Assembly: GCF_000819745.1 (NCBI RefSeq)
Contig: NZ_CDDA01000017.1
Location: 6,630-46,371 of the forward strand
Reading direction: 5' to 3'
Length of the DNA stretch: 39,742 nt
Origin: Aeromonas bestiarum
GTDB lineage: Bacteria > Pseudomonadota > Gammaproteobacteria > Enterobacterales > Aeromonadaceae
In this document: positions 26,816 through 35,225 of the stretch, in pieces
How positions within the stretch are numbered: position 1 is the first letter of the stretch
Layout of the letters: each line of letters starts with the position of its first letter
Program-made: the position numbers and the translations under genes
Notes under the pieces: model-generated
Seen by the model: only the letters and a program-made list of their open reading frames with translations
Databases searched by the model: none
What the model was told of the DNA's origin: nothing

Positions 26816-27442
26816 ATGGTTAAACCGCGTTACCCCTTGCTGTTTCTGCTGCTGGTCGGGGGCATGATGGCCGCATTCTACTGGAACCAGCCCTCCCTGC
26901 CCGAGCAGGCCGACTACTACCCGGCGGGGCGGGACATCAACCCGTTTGCCTTCACCGACGAGGACGGTCAGCCCTTCGTCCCGGCCAGTCTGGTGGGGCA
27001 CTGGACCTTCCTGTTTGTCGGTTATACCTTCTGCCCGGATATCTGTCCGACCACGCTGGCGGATCTGCGCTCCGTCTACCCGGCGCTGAAGAAGATCGCA
27101 CCCGAGAGCCAGGTGGTGTTCATCTCGGCGGATCCGCAGCGGGATGACGTGGCCCGCCTCAAGACCTATACCGCCTTCTTTCACCCCGAGTTCAAGGCGG
27201 CAACCGGCTCTCATGACAAGCTGTTCCCGTTTGTGCGCAATCTGGGCCTCATCTACTCCATCGCCGATCAGGGGGAGAAGGAGTACCTGATAGACCACTC
27301 CGCCTCCATAGTGCTGATCAACCCGGAAGGCAAGCTGGAGGCCGTATTCCGTCCCCAGATGAGCGAGGGGCAGGTGCCGCACGTGGTCATGGCGACCCTG
27401 GTCTCCGATTTCGCCAGAATCGTGCGACTGGAAGGCGAGTGA
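26816..27442 (+). CDS. SCO1/SenC-family copper chaperone/thioredoxin-like protein
   Basis: Membrane-anchored periplasmic protein of the Sco family, which delivers copper to cytochrome oxidase or acts in copper/redox homeostasis. The 208-residue product has an N-terminal anchor (about residues 6-23), then a thioredoxin fold with the copper-binding CPDIC (Cys73, Cys77) and the His ligand in YLIDHSAS. The ATG at 26816 has AAAGGG upstream and leaves a good anchor; upstream in-frame starts add residues with no family match. dinF follows after 22 bases, so the two may share a transcript. No oxidase genes are nearby. Confidence 0.9.
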   Translation: MVKPRYPLLFLLLVGGMMAAFYWNQPSLPEQADYYPAGRDINPFAFTDEDGQPFVPASLVGHWTFLFVGYTFCPDICPTTLADLRSVYPALKKIAPESQVVFISADPQRDDVARLKTYTAFFHPEFKAATGSHDKLFPFVRNLGLIYSIADQGEKEYLIDHSASIVLINPEGKLEAVFRPQMSEGQVPHVVMATLVSDFARIVRLEGE

Positions 27443-27464
27443 TGCCGGACGAGCGTCGGTTGCC

Positions 27465-28850
27465 ATGCTGATCCCGCCCTGGTTGAAAGATGGCCGGCGC
27501 CATGGCGCCGTATTTGCCCTGGCCTTGCCCATGGTGCTCTCCAATATCACCACCCCCTTGCTGGGGCTGGTGGATACCTGGGTGATCGGTCATCTCGGCC
27601 AGGCCTGGTTCCTCGGCGGCGTCTCGGTCGGGGCTACCCTCATCAATCTCATCTTCTGGCTGCTGGGTTTCCTGCGCATGTCCACCACAGGGTTGACCGC
27701 CCAGGCCCATGGCGCCGGCAGCCCGCACAGCCAGCTCGACACCCTGGCGCGGGCGCTCGGCCTCGCCGTCGGACTGGGGCTGGCCCTGCTACTGCTGTTG
27801 CTGCCCTTCCTGCCTTCGCTCATTGCACTCGGTGGCGGTTCTGCCGAGGTGCAGGGCTATGCCGGCGAATATGTGTCGGTACGGATCTGGAGCGCGCCGG
27901 CGGCACTCTGCAATCTGGTGATCATGGGCTGGCTGCTGGGCATGCAGGATGCCCGCAGCCCCATGCTGCTGCTGATCTTCACCAACCTGGTCAACATGGC
28001 GCTGGATACCTGGTTCGTGCTGGGGCTGGGCTGGCAGGTGAAAGGAGTGGCCGCCGCCTCGCTGCTGGCAGATTACAGCGCCCTGGGGGTCGGACTCTGG
28101 CTGGTGAGCCGTCATCTGCGCCGCCTGTCGCCCGAGGTGTGGCAGGGGGCCTGGCAGCGCTGGCGTCAGTGGCCGGCCTTGCTGAGACTGCTCAGTCTGA
28201 ACCGGGACATCTTCGTCCGCTCCCTCTGTCTGCAGCTCTGTTTCGCCTTCATGACCTTGCAGGGGGCGCGGCTGGGCGACGTGGCGGTCGCCGCCAATGC
28301 GGTGCTGCTCAACTTCCTGATGCTCATCTCCTACGGGCTGGATGGCTTTGCCTACGCGGTGGAGGCCATGGTGGGCCGCGCCATAGGCCGGCGGGATCGG
28401 CAGGGGTTGCGCGAGGCCATAGTGCTGAATCTGGGGTGGGCGTTATTCATAGCAATGGGTTTCAGTCTGCTGTTTGCGGCGGGTGGCAGTCGGCTCATCG
28501 CCCATATCACCGACATTCCGGCGGTGATCGCCGAGGCGAATCGCCAGTTGCCCTGGCTGATCGTCATGCCCTTGCTGGCGGTCTGGTGCTTCCTGCTGGA
28601 TGGGGTCTTCATAGGCGCGACCCGGGCCCGCGAGATGCGCAACAGCATGCTGGTGGCGGTACTGTGCGGCTTCTTCCCCATCTGGTGGCTCTGTCAGGGC
28701 TGGGGTGTGGCCGCCTTGTGGGCCGCCATGGGGGCGCTGATGGCGGGGCGGGGTCTGACGCTGGGGTGGCTGTGCTGGCAACTGGAGCGCGATGGTCGCC
28801 TGTTGCACTCACCCCACGGCATGGAACAGGCCGAGGGCGAGCCGTCATAG
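27465..28850 (+). CDS. dinF: MATE-family efflux protein DinF
   Basis: Cation-coupled multidrug efflux protein of the inner membrane. The 461-residue product has about 12 membrane segments and MATE-family patterns such as ALALPMVLSNITTPLLGLVD, GFLRMSTTGLTAQAHGAG and DGFAYAVEAMVGRAIG. In E. coli dinF is SOS-induced from the lexA promoter. Here it lies 1.6 kb downstream of lexA, behind two hairpins and two other genes, so direct SOS control is doubtful. The ATG at 27465 has only a weak ribosome site; the short gap suggests coupling to the Sco gene. Confidence 0.9.
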   Translation: MLIPPWLKDGRRHGAVFALALPMVLSNITTPLLGLVDTWVIGHLGQAWFLGGVSVGATLINLIFWLLGFLRMSTTGLTAQAHGAGSPHSQLDTLARALGLAVGLGLALLLLLLPFLPSLIALGGGSAEVQGYAGEYVSVRIWSAPAALCNLVIMGWLLGMQDARSPMLLLIFTNLVNMALDTWFVLGLGWQVKGVAAASLLADYSALGVGLWLVSRHLRRLSPEVWQGAWQRWRQWPALLRLLSLNRDIFVRSLCLQLCFAFMTLQGARLGDVAVAANAVLLNFLMLISYGLDGFAYAVEAMVGRAIGRRDRQGLREAIVLNLGWALFIAMGFSLLFAAGGSRLIAHITDIPAVIAEANRQLPWLIVMPLLAVWCFLLDGVFIGATRAREMRNSMLVAVLCGFFPIWWLCQGWGVAALWAAMGALMAGRGLTLGWLCWQLERDGRLLHSPHGMEQAEGEPS

Positions 28851-28922
28851 CCTGGTTGGCATGATCCTGTTGTGAGGGCTGGTCCATCACAGGGGCGGCA
28901 TCACCCGGTGGCGCCCAAGAGC

Positions 28923-29387
28923 CTAGAGGGATCCCTCATAGCCAAGCTGGCGCCAGCTCTCATACACGAATACCGCCACCGCATTGGCGAGGTTCATGCT
29001 GCGGCTCTGGGGCAGCATGGGGATGCGCAGTCGCTGCTCGAACGGCAGACTCTCGATGAGATCCGCAGGCAGGCCACGACTCTCGGGGCCGAACAGCATG
29101 GCGTCGCCGGGGGCAAACTGCACGGCCGAATGGGCGGTTCTTCCCTTGGTGGTGCAGGCGAATACCCGCCTGGGCGCCACCTCGGCCAGAAAGGTGTCAT
29201 AGTCAGGCCAGCGCTTCACCTCGGCAAACTCGTGATAATCGAGCCCGGCCCGCTTCACCCGCTTGTCATCCCACTCGAAACCCAGCGGCTCTATCAGGTG
29301 CAGCCGGTAGCCGGTGTTGGCGCAGAGACGGATGATGTTGCCGGTATTGGGCGGGATTTCCGGTTGGTAGAGCACTATGTCGAGCAT
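28923..29387 (-). CDS. trmL: tRNA (cytidine/uridine-34-2'-O)-methyltransferase TrmL
   Basis: SPOUT-class enzyme that 2'-O-methylates wobble base 34 of leucine tRNAs. The 154-residue product (E. coli 157) has the knot motifs [10 protein letters not shown] and [20 protein letters not shown] and the N-terminal [26 protein letters not shown] lies before the ATG at 29387. It is convergent with dinF and downstream of cpxA on the other strand. Confidence 0.95.
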   Translation of the reverse strand: MLDIVLYQPEIPPNTGNIIRLCANTGYRLHLIEPLGFEWDDKRVKRAGLDYHEFAEVKRWPDYDTFLAEVAPRRVFACTTKGRTAHSAVQFAPGDAMLFGPESRGLPADLIESLPFEQRLRIPMLPQSRSMNLANAVAVFVYESWRQLGYEGSL

Positions 29388-29468
29388 GGCGGGATCCTGA
29401 TGGGGGCCGAGATTGGGGCGAAAGGGGCGCCAGCATACCCAGCGCCCGGGTGGATGAAAAGAGGTGAC

Positions 29469-30824
29469 TCAGCCGATGGGCAGGCGGATGGTGATGGTCA
29501 GCCCGGCTGGCTGGTTGCTGCTGGCGCGTATGGTGCCACCGTGACGCTGGATCGCCTCCGAGGCGATGGCCAGCCCGAGCCCGGTGCCGCCTGTCTTGGC
29601 GTTGCGGGCATCATCCACCCGAAAGAAGGGCAGGAACAGCTGGGCCTGCTGCTCCACAGGCACGCCGGGGCCATCGTCGCGTATGGTCATCACCCACTCC
29701 CGTCCCTCCCGATACCAGTCCACCTTGATGAACTCGCGGGCGTACTTGAGCGCGTTGCGCAGCGGATTCTCCAGCGCCCGCGCCAGCAGCTCGGGCCACA
29801 TCCGGATCGACTCGGTCGGCAGGGGCGGCAGCCGCAACTGCTTGCCGCTCTGGTTTGCCTCGAACATGGCATCGTCCAGCATGGGCTCCAGCAGCTCCGC
29901 CAGCGGCATCACCACGGGCGCCTCCACGTGTTGCTGCACCCGCGACAGGTCGAGCAGGTCGCCGATCAGCTTGTCGAGCCGGCCTATCTCTGACTCTATC
30001 CGTGCCAGCTCGCTGCTGTCCCCCTGCTTGCGCCGGATCAGTGCCTGCGCCAGCTGGATGCGGGTAAGCGGGCTGCGCAGCTCGTGGGATATGTCGGACA
30101 ACAGCTGCTTCTGCTTCTGGATCATGTTCTTGAGGGTATCGACCATGTGGCTGACGTGATCCGCCAGCTGGCCGATCTCGTCGCGCCGCCCCAGGTTGGG
30201 GATCTGCATCTCCAGGTTGCCCTCCGCCAGCTGGGAGACAGACCGCTGCAACTGCAGTATGGGGCGGGTCAGGCGCCAGGCCAGCAGCAGGCAGAGCGGG
30301 GTGCTGACCAGCATGGCGATGCCCAGGATCTGGATCGGATGATCCAGGATCTGGATGAACAGGAACAGATAGGAGTTTTCGACATTGAGGCCGAAGTAGA
30401 CGTGATAGATCTGGCCGCGATGCTCCATCTGGAAGGGGCCGGCGATGGCCCGCTTGTGCTCGCTGCCCAGCATGGGCTTGGCCGGGTTGTCCGAATCGAG
30501 CATGAAGCGGACCACGAACTTGCTCAGGCGAGTGGTGGACTGCATCTGGCCTTTCTCATCGCGCAGATAGATGTTGTCCACCGGCAGCAGGCCCGCCGCA
30601 TCTATGGCCTGCACCAGATCGAAGTCATGATCGGGATCCGCCCCCTTCTGCAACGCCTTCAGGTTGTTGTTCATCCGGGTCATCTCGTGCGCCGGCAAGG
30701 GGATGATGTTGCGGGGATCCAGGGTCGGCAGTATCACCACGGCCGCCAGCACCACCAGCAGCATGAGCCAGAACCAGAGGAAGATCTGGGTGGAGAGGCC
30801 ATTGAAGGTGCGGGCCGTGCTCAT
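29469..30824 (-). CDS. cpxA: envelope-stress sensor histidine kinase CpxA
   Basis: Inner-membrane kinase/phosphatase of the Cpx system, which monitors misfolded envelope proteins and signals to CpxR. The 451-residue product (E. coli 457) has TM1 at about residues 12-34, a periplasmic sensor domain, TM2 near 163-185, HAMP, the H-box SDISHELRSPLTRIQLAQAL and the ATP-binding N, G1 and G2 motifs (ENPLRNALKYA, DDGPGVP, GGTGLGLAIA). The start overlaps the cpxR stop by four bases, so the pair is coupled. Confidence 0.95.
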   Translation of the reverse strand: MSTARTFNGLSTQIFLWFWLMLLVVLAAVVILPTLDPRNIIPLPAHEMTRMNNNLKALQKGADPDHDFDLVQAIDAAGLLPVDNIYLRDEKGQMQSTTRLSKFVVRFMLDSDNPAKPMLGSEHKRAIAGPFQMEHRGQIYHVYFGLNVENSYLFLFIQILDHPIQILGIAMLVSTPLCLLLAWRLTRPILQLQRSVSQLAEGNLEMQIPNLGRRDEIGQLADHVSHMVDTLKNMIQKQKQLLSDISHELRSPLTRIQLAQALIRRKQGDSSELARIESEIGRLDKLIGDLLDLSRVQQHVEAPVVMPLAELLEPMLDDAMFEANQSGKQLRLPPLPTESIRMWPELLARALENPLRNALKYAREFIKVDWYREGREWVMTIRDDGPGVPVEQQAQLFLPFFRVDDARNAKTGGTGLGLAIASEAIQRHGGTIRASSNQPAGLTITIRLPIG

Positions 30825-31516
30825 GCCTGTTCCAGCCACAGGTAGCCGCGGCCGCGCACCGTCTTGAAACGGGGCTGGCCATCGGTGCGCTCCGGCAGCT
30901 TCTTGCGCAGGTTGCTCAGGTGCATGTCGATGGCGCGATCGAAGGGTTCCAGCTTCTTGCCGAGCACCTGCTCGGAGAGATGGCTCTTGCTGATGATCTG
31001 GCCCGGGTTGCGCAGCAGGCACTCCAGCAGCCCGAATTCGGTGGCGGTGAGCTCCAGCAGCTGATCGCCGCTGCTGGCCTGTTGCAGGCCGGGTTGCAGC
31101 ACCAGATCCATGAAGCGAAGCTCTTCGGAGGTGCCGCCGCGCTGGGGCTGGGCACTCTGGGTCCGGCGCAGTATGGCGCGCACCCGGGCCAGCAGCTCCC
31201 TGTCATCAAATGGTTTGGCGAGATAGTCGTCGGCACCGGCTTCCAGCCCGTTGACCCTGTCCTGGCTGTCGCCACGGGCAGTCAGCATCAGCACCGGGGT
31301 GTCGTGGGTCTTGCGCAACCTGGTCAGCATGGCGAAGCCGTTGAGCCTGGGCATCATCACGTCCAGCAGCACCAGGTTGAAGTCCTGCTCGGCCAGTCGC
31401 TGCAACCCCTCTTCGCCATCCTCGGCGACAGTGACCTGGAAGCCTTCCAGAGTCAGAATTTCGGTGAGCAGCTGGGTCAGCTCGAGATCGTCGTCGACCA
31501 GGAGTATTTTGTGCAT
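30821..31516 (-). CDS. cpxR: response regulator CpxR
   Basis: OmpR/PhoB-type transcription factor of the Cpx envelope-stress response. The 231-residue product starts MHKILLVDDDLELTQLL, almost identical in pattern to E. coli CpxR. It has the phosphoacceptor Asp52 in LVLLDVMMPRLNG, the switch residues Thr (MLTARG) and Lys (YLAKPFD), and a C-terminal winged helix (RAIDMHLSNLRKKLP, KTVRGRGYLW). It precedes cpxA and is divergent from fieF. cpxP, which in E. coli lies between cpxR and fieF, is absent. Confidence 0.96.
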   Translation of the reverse strand: MHKILLVDDDLELTQLLTEILTLEGFQVTVAEDGEEGLQRLAEQDFNLVLLDVMMPRLNGFAMLTRLRKTHDTPVLMLTARGDSQDRVNGLEAGADDYLAKPFDDRELLARVRAILRRTQSAQPQRGGTSEELRFMDLVLQPGLQQASSGDQLLELTATEFGLLECLLRNPGQIISKSHLSEQVLGKKLEPFDRAIDMHLSNLRKKLPERTDGQPRFKTVRGRGYLWLEQA

Positions 31517-31566
31517 CTGAAGTCATTCCGCTGATTTTTCGCGCCAAGCCGGCGCAGGGGTCAGGG

Positions 31567-31572
31567 TATAAT
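31567..31572 (+). promoter_or_regulatory. candidate -10 element for fieF
   Basis: A perfect TATAAT in the 86-base cpxR-fieF gap, 36 bases before the fieF start. No good -35 is found 16-18 bases upstream; the same bases read ATTATA on the cpxR strand, so it could also serve cpxR. Confidence 0.45.
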
Positions 31573-31602
31573 AGATTTTTAACCGCAAGAGGAAAGCCGG
31601 TT

Positions 31603-32514
31603 TTGAGCCATCAACAATATTCCCGCTGGGTGACGCTGGCCAGCATGGCCGCCGTCACCACGGCTACCCTGCTGATCACCGGCAAGCTGATCGCCTGGCT
31701 CATGACGGATTCATCGAGTCTGCTGGCGTCGCTCACCGACTCCTTCATGGATGTCAGCGCCTCCATCATCAACCTGCTGGCCATTCGCTATGCGCTGGCG
31801 CCGGCCGATGACGAGCACCGCTTCGGCCACGGCAAGGCGGAGTCGCTGGCGGGCCTCATCCAGTCCGCGTTTATTTCGGGCTCGGCCCTGCTGCTGGTGA
31901 TGCACGGCATCTCCTCCCTGCTCAACCAGGCCCCCATACTGCGGCTCGAAGCGGGTCTCTGGGTCAGTGGCGGCTCCATAGTGCTGACCCTGCTGCTGGT
32001 CAGTTTCCAGGGCTTTGTCATCCGCAAGACCAACAGCGTGGCCATCAAGGCCGACATGCTGCACTACCGTTCCGACCTGCTGCTCAACGGCGGCGTCTTG
32101 CTGGCGCTGGTGCTGGCGGGGCGGGGCTGGTTCTGGGCCGATGGCCTGTTTGCCATCCTGATCGGCCTGTTCCTGCTGTGGGGCGCCATCCATATCGGCT
32201 ATGAGTCGGTGCAGGCGCTGCTCGATCGTCAGTTGCCAGCCGAAGAACAAGCGAGAATAATGGCTCTCTGCTGTGACGTCGAAGGTGTCCACGGGGTGCA
32301 TGATCTGCGTACCCGTCAATCCGGTCCGACCCGCTTCGTGCAGTTGCATCTGGAGCTGGATGATCAGCTCCCTCTGGTCAAGGCCCATCAGATCGCCGAT
32401 GAAGCCGAACTGGCGGTGCGTCAGGAATTCGAGCGCATGGATGTCATCATTCATATGGACCCCATCTCTGTGGTGCACAAGGAACAGCAAGGCACTCCAT
32501 CAGAACAACAGTAG
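31603..32514 (+). CDS. fieF: cation-efflux pump FieF (CDF family)
   Basis: Proton-coupled Zn(II)/Fe(II) exporter of the inner membrane. The 303-residue product has about six membrane segments, the transport-site motifs SLTDSFMD and LHYRSDLLLNG, the HRFGHGKAESLAGL signature and a C-terminal cytoplasmic domain. The start is TTG at 31603 with AGAGGA nine bases upstream. Alignment with the known FieF N-terminus (MNQSYGRLVSRA pattern) supports it over the first downstream ATG, which would remove most of TM1. cysE begins eight bases after its stop, so the two are probably cotranscribed. Confidence 0.93.
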   Translation: MSHQQYSRWVTLASMAAVTTATLLITGKLIAWLMTDSSSLLASLTDSFMDVSASIINLLAIRYALAPADDEHRFGHGKAESLAGLIQSAFISGSALLLVMHGISSLLNQAPILRLEAGLWVSGGSIVLTLLLVSFQGFVIRKTNSVAIKADMLHYRSDLLLNGGVLLALVLAGRGWFWADGLFAILIGLFLLWGAIHIGYESVQALLDRQLPAEEQARIMALCCDVEGVHGVHDLRTRQSGPTRFVQLHLELDDQLPLVKAHQIADEAELAVRQEFERMDVIIHMDPISVVHKEQQGTPSEQQ

Positions 32515-32522
32515 GCTGCAAC

Positions 32523-33302
32523 ATGGATGATCTGGTTGCCAAAACCTGGCAAAAAATTGAGCGAGAAGCGGCATGCATGGTGACCGAAGAGCCCATGCTG
32601 GCCAGCTTCTTTCATTCCACCATTCTCAATCACAAGAACCTGCGCTCGGCCCTCAGCTTCCAGCTGGCCAACAAACTCGACAGCGCCACCATGCCTGCCA
32701 TCGCCCTGCGCGAGGTGATCGAGCTGGCCCTGCGCAGCGAGCCCGAGTTGCTGGCGGCAGTGGCGGCCGATATCTGCGCCGTGCAGGAGCGTGACCCTGC
32801 GGTCGATCTCTTCTCCACCCCGCTGCTCTACCTCAAGGGCTTTCATGCCCTGCAAGGCTATCGGGTCGCCAACTGGCTGTGGCGCCAGGGGCGTCGCTCG
32901 CTGGCGCTCTACCTGCAAAACCAGATTTCGGTGGTGTTCGGGGTCGATGTGCACCCGGCGGCGCGGATCGGCAAGGGCATCATGTTTGACCATGCCACCG
33001 GCATAGTGGTCGGCGAGACGGCGGTGATCGAGGACGATGTCTCCATACTGCAGAGCGTGACCCTGGGCGGTACCGGCAAGGAGAGCGGCGATCGCCACCC
33101 CAAGATCCGCGAAGGGGTCATGATAGGGGCGGGCGCCAAGGTGCTCGGCAATATCGAAGTAGGGATGGGCGCCAAGATAGGTGCCGGCAGCGTGGTGATC
33201 AACCCGGTGCCGCCGCACACCACAGTGGCGGGCGTACCGGCCAAGATAGTGGGCCGCCCGGAGTGCGACAAGCCTTCGCTGGATATGGATCAGTGCCTCT
33301 GA
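32523..33302 (+). CDS. cysE: serine O-acetyltransferase
   Basis: Makes O-acetylserine from serine and acetyl-CoA, the precursor of cysteine. The 259-residue product (E. coli 273) has the N-terminal helical domain (MDDLVAKTWQKIEREA), left-handed beta-helix hexapeptides with the catalytic FDHATGIVVGETAVIEDDVSI, and LGGTGKESGDRHP. The C-terminus ends MDQCL; the family's C-terminal Ile that binds cysteine synthase is not the last residue here. It lies eight bases after fieF. Confidence 0.96.
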   Translation: MDDLVAKTWQKIEREAACMVTEEPMLASFFHSTILNHKNLRSALSFQLANKLDSATMPAIALREVIELALRSEPELLAAVAADICAVQERDPAVDLFSTPLLYLKGFHALQGYRVANWLWRQGRRSLALYLQNQISVVFGVDVHPAARIGKGIMFDHATGIVVGETAVIEDDVSILQSVTLGGTGKESGDRHPKIREGVMIGAGAKVLGNIEVGMGAKIGAGSVVINPVPPHTTVAGVPAKIVGRPECDKPSLDMDQCL

Positions 33303-33323
33303 TCCCCTGACCGAGACGATTCG

Positions 33324-34604
33324 ATGGCCAAGCGCTGGTCAGGTTATTTGATCCTGGGGATGTGGCTGCTCAACCTGCTGCACCTCTATCTGGGATTCTC
33401 CCCTTGGCCTGCGGCCATCGCCGCCTGGGCCGCCTCCCTGCTCACCTGGCCCTGGCTGGTGGGGGCGGCCAAACGGCAGGCCCTGGCCCTGTACGGGGCC
33501 GCGCTTGCGCTGCTGATCTTCTCCTGGTGGCGGGGCGCCAGCCTCAACCCGGGCGACTGGCTGCTGCCCAACATCAACATGCTCACCATGTTTGCCGCCG
33601 TGAGCACCCTCAACCTGGCGACGTCAGGCCTGCTGACCGGGACTGCCTCCTGGTCCGGCCGCAAGGGGCTGTGGAGCACCATGGCCAGCCTCAACCTGCT
33701 GGGTGCCGTCATCAACCTCTCCGTGCTGTTCATCATCGGCGATCGGCTGGAGCGGGGCGGCACCCTGGAGCGGCGTCAGGTGATGGTGCTGAGCCGGATC
33801 TTCTGTGCCGCCGCCTTCTGGTCCCCCTTCTTCGTCGCCATGGCGGTGGCGCTCACCTATGCCCCAGGTCTGCAACTGTCGAGCATACTGCCGTTTGGCG
33901 TGGTCGCCGCGCTGCTGGCGATGGGACTGACCGCCTGGCAGGTGGAGCGACTCGGGGTCGAGGACTTTGCCGGCTACCCGCTGCGGTTGCAGACCCTGGG
34001 GCTGCCGGTGGCCTTGGCGCTGCTGGTGCTGCTGATCAAGCAGATCTGGCCAGCGCTCGGCATTCTGGCGGTGATCGCCCTGGTGGCACCGCTGCTGGCG
34101 CTGCTGTTCATGCCCAGAGCCGGGCGAGGCGCCGCCCTCAAGCGGCAGGTGGTGGAGCGTTTCCCCGCCATCGGCGGTCAGCTGGTGCTGTTTCTGGGGG
34201 CCGGTTTGCTGGCCGCCGGCATCAACAGTGCGCTGTCGGTGCTCGAACTCGGGGGCGAGCACGGGCTGCCGCTGTTCAACCACTTCGGCTGGCTGGAGTC
34301 ATCCCTGACCCTGCTGCTGATCCTGTTGGTGGCCATCGTCGGCGTGCATCCGCTCATCAGCATCTCCGGGCTGGCGCCGCTGCTCTGGCCGCTGGCGCCG
34401 GATCCCAGCCTGCTCGGCATGTGTTTTCTGCTGGGGTGGGGGCTGGCGACCGGCACCAGTCCGCTCTCCGGCTCCAACCTGGCGCTGGCGTCCCGCTACA
34501 ACCTGAGTGCCGGCTTGATCCTGCGCTGGAACCTGCTCTATGGCCTGTTGATGTACGGGGTCGCCTGCCTGTTGCTGGGGGCTTATATCACGCTGCACAG
34601 CTGA
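33324..34604 (+). CDS. polytopic membrane protein, putative transporter of unknown substrate
   Basis: The 426-residue product has about 11-12 hydrophobic segments. Two polar, Gly/Ser/Thr-rich patches break the helices: NINMLTMFAAVSTLNLATSG in the first half and GWGLATGTSPLSGSNLAL in the second, the latter resembling re-entrant hairpin motifs of ion-transporter-superfamily carriers. No substrate can be assigned. It starts 21 bases after cysE, so coexpression with a cysteine-synthesis gene is likely and a sulfur-compound role is possible but unproven. The 3' end lies in an imperfect direct repeat (34567-34697). Confidence 0.75.
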   Translation: MAKRWSGYLILGMWLLNLLHLYLGFSPWPAAIAAWAASLLTWPWLVGAAKRQALALYGAALALLIFSWWRGASLNPGDWLLPNINMLTMFAAVSTLNLATSGLLTGTASWSGRKGLWSTMASLNLLGAVINLSVLFIIGDRLERGGTLERRQVMVLSRIFCAAAFWSPFFVAMAVALTYAPGLQLSSILPFGVVAALLAMGLTAWQVERLGVEDFAGYPLRLQTLGLPVALALLVLLIKQIWPALGILAVIALVAPLLALLFMPRAGRGAALKRQVVERFPAIGGQLVLFLGAGLLAAGINSALSVLELGGEHGLPLFNHFGWLESSLTLLLILLVAIVGVHPLISISGLAPLLWPLAPDPSLLGMCFLLGWGLATGTSPLSGSNLALASRYNLSAGLILRWNLLYGLLMYGVACLLLGAYITLHS

Positions 34605-34697
34605 CGGGGTAATCTGGCGGCGCGGTATGGGGATTCGAGATTGGATGCCTGTTGTCGGGGACTTGAATCACGCCGCATGGCTGACGGGATAATCTGG
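34567..34697 (+). repeat. imperfect 51-base direct repeat, copies 80 bases apart
   Basis: Bases 34567-34617 and 34647-34697 match at 42 of 51 positions (82%) without gaps. The first copy covers the last 12 codons and stop of the upstream membrane-protein gene plus 13 bases; the second lies in the intergenic space. The best-conserved part is the last 18 bases, from GCTGACGGG through TAATCTGG, with one difference. Confidence 0.85.
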
Positions 34698-34943
34698 AAA
34701 CCGGGTTCGACGACATGCCCGTGGTCACTGCCTCGGCGAAGGGTTGTCTGTCGGTTGTCAGGGTCTTGTCGCGGTCCGGGCGCAGGATGCGAGAAAAACA
34801 GACGCATATTTAGGCAATACATCTATGGAAGGCGCATTTTACAGCGCACTGGCTTGTTTGTGCTGATGCCCTCAGGGTATGCTGGCTTCACGCGCTTGAA
34901 TCGCCCTCTGTGGGGCATCGCAATTGAACATACAGGTATGCAT
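34605..34943. other. 339-base region between the membrane-protein gene and zapB
   Basis: The first third holds the second copy of the 51-base repeat, the last third the candidate zapB promoter. The middle (34700-34850) has a GTTGTC-rich stretch near 34755 distantly resembling the repeat, but no gene or hairpin I can support. Confidence 0.5.
34854..34883 (+). promoter_or_regulatory. candidate zapB promoter
   Basis: TTGTTT (34854-34859) and TATGCT (34878-34883) are separated by 18 bases and lie about 60 bases before the zapB start. Confidence 0.45.
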
Positions 34944-35153
34944 ATGTCACTAGAAGTCCTTGAGCAACTCGAATCCAAAGTACAATCCGCCGTCGACAAC
35001 ATCTCTCTGCTGAAGATGGAGCTGGACGAGCTGAAAGAGCAGAACGGCAAGCTGCAAGACGAAAACCATCAGCTGCGCAACGAACACGTTGCCTGGCAGG
35101 AACGTCTGCGCGCCCTGCTGGGCAAGATGGATCAGATGGGCGAAACCATCTAG
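34944..35153 (+). CDS. zapB: cell-division protein ZapB
   Basis: Coiled-coil protein of the Z-ring layer that links FtsZ-ZapA to the MatP-organised terminus. The 69-residue product begins [20 protein letters not shown], the family start, and is a continuous heptad-repeat coiled coil ([25 protein letters not shown]) ending with the conserved [15 protein letters not shown]. It is about ten residues shorter than E. coli ZapB (about 79), the shortening being in the middle of the coil. ATG 34944 is preferred over 34938 for spacing to the upstream ACAGG. Confidence 0.93.
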   Translation: MSLEVLEQLESKVQSAVDNISLLKMELDELKEQNGKLQDENHQLRNEHVAWQERLRALLGKMDQMGETI

Positions 35154-35177
35154 TCCGCTGCCGGTTGGCAACATTGA

Positions 35178-35206
35178 AAACGGGCCGCTCCATGAGCGGC
35201 CCGTTT
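35178..35206. terminator. bidirectional terminator between zapB and elbB
   Basis: A 13-bp stem AAACGGGCCGCTC/GAGCGGCCCGTTT (35178-35190 with 35194-35206) has loop CAT; GTTT follows on the right. Confidence 0.92.
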
Positions 35207-35225
35207 GTTTGTGGCGGGGTGGGGA

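Noticed and set aside
33362..34612. 416-codon frame overlapping the membrane protein at 33324
   Set aside because: Same-strand out-of-frame shadow rich in Ala, Gly, Arg and Pro; the 33324 frame has proper start spacing after cysE and a coherent membrane topology.
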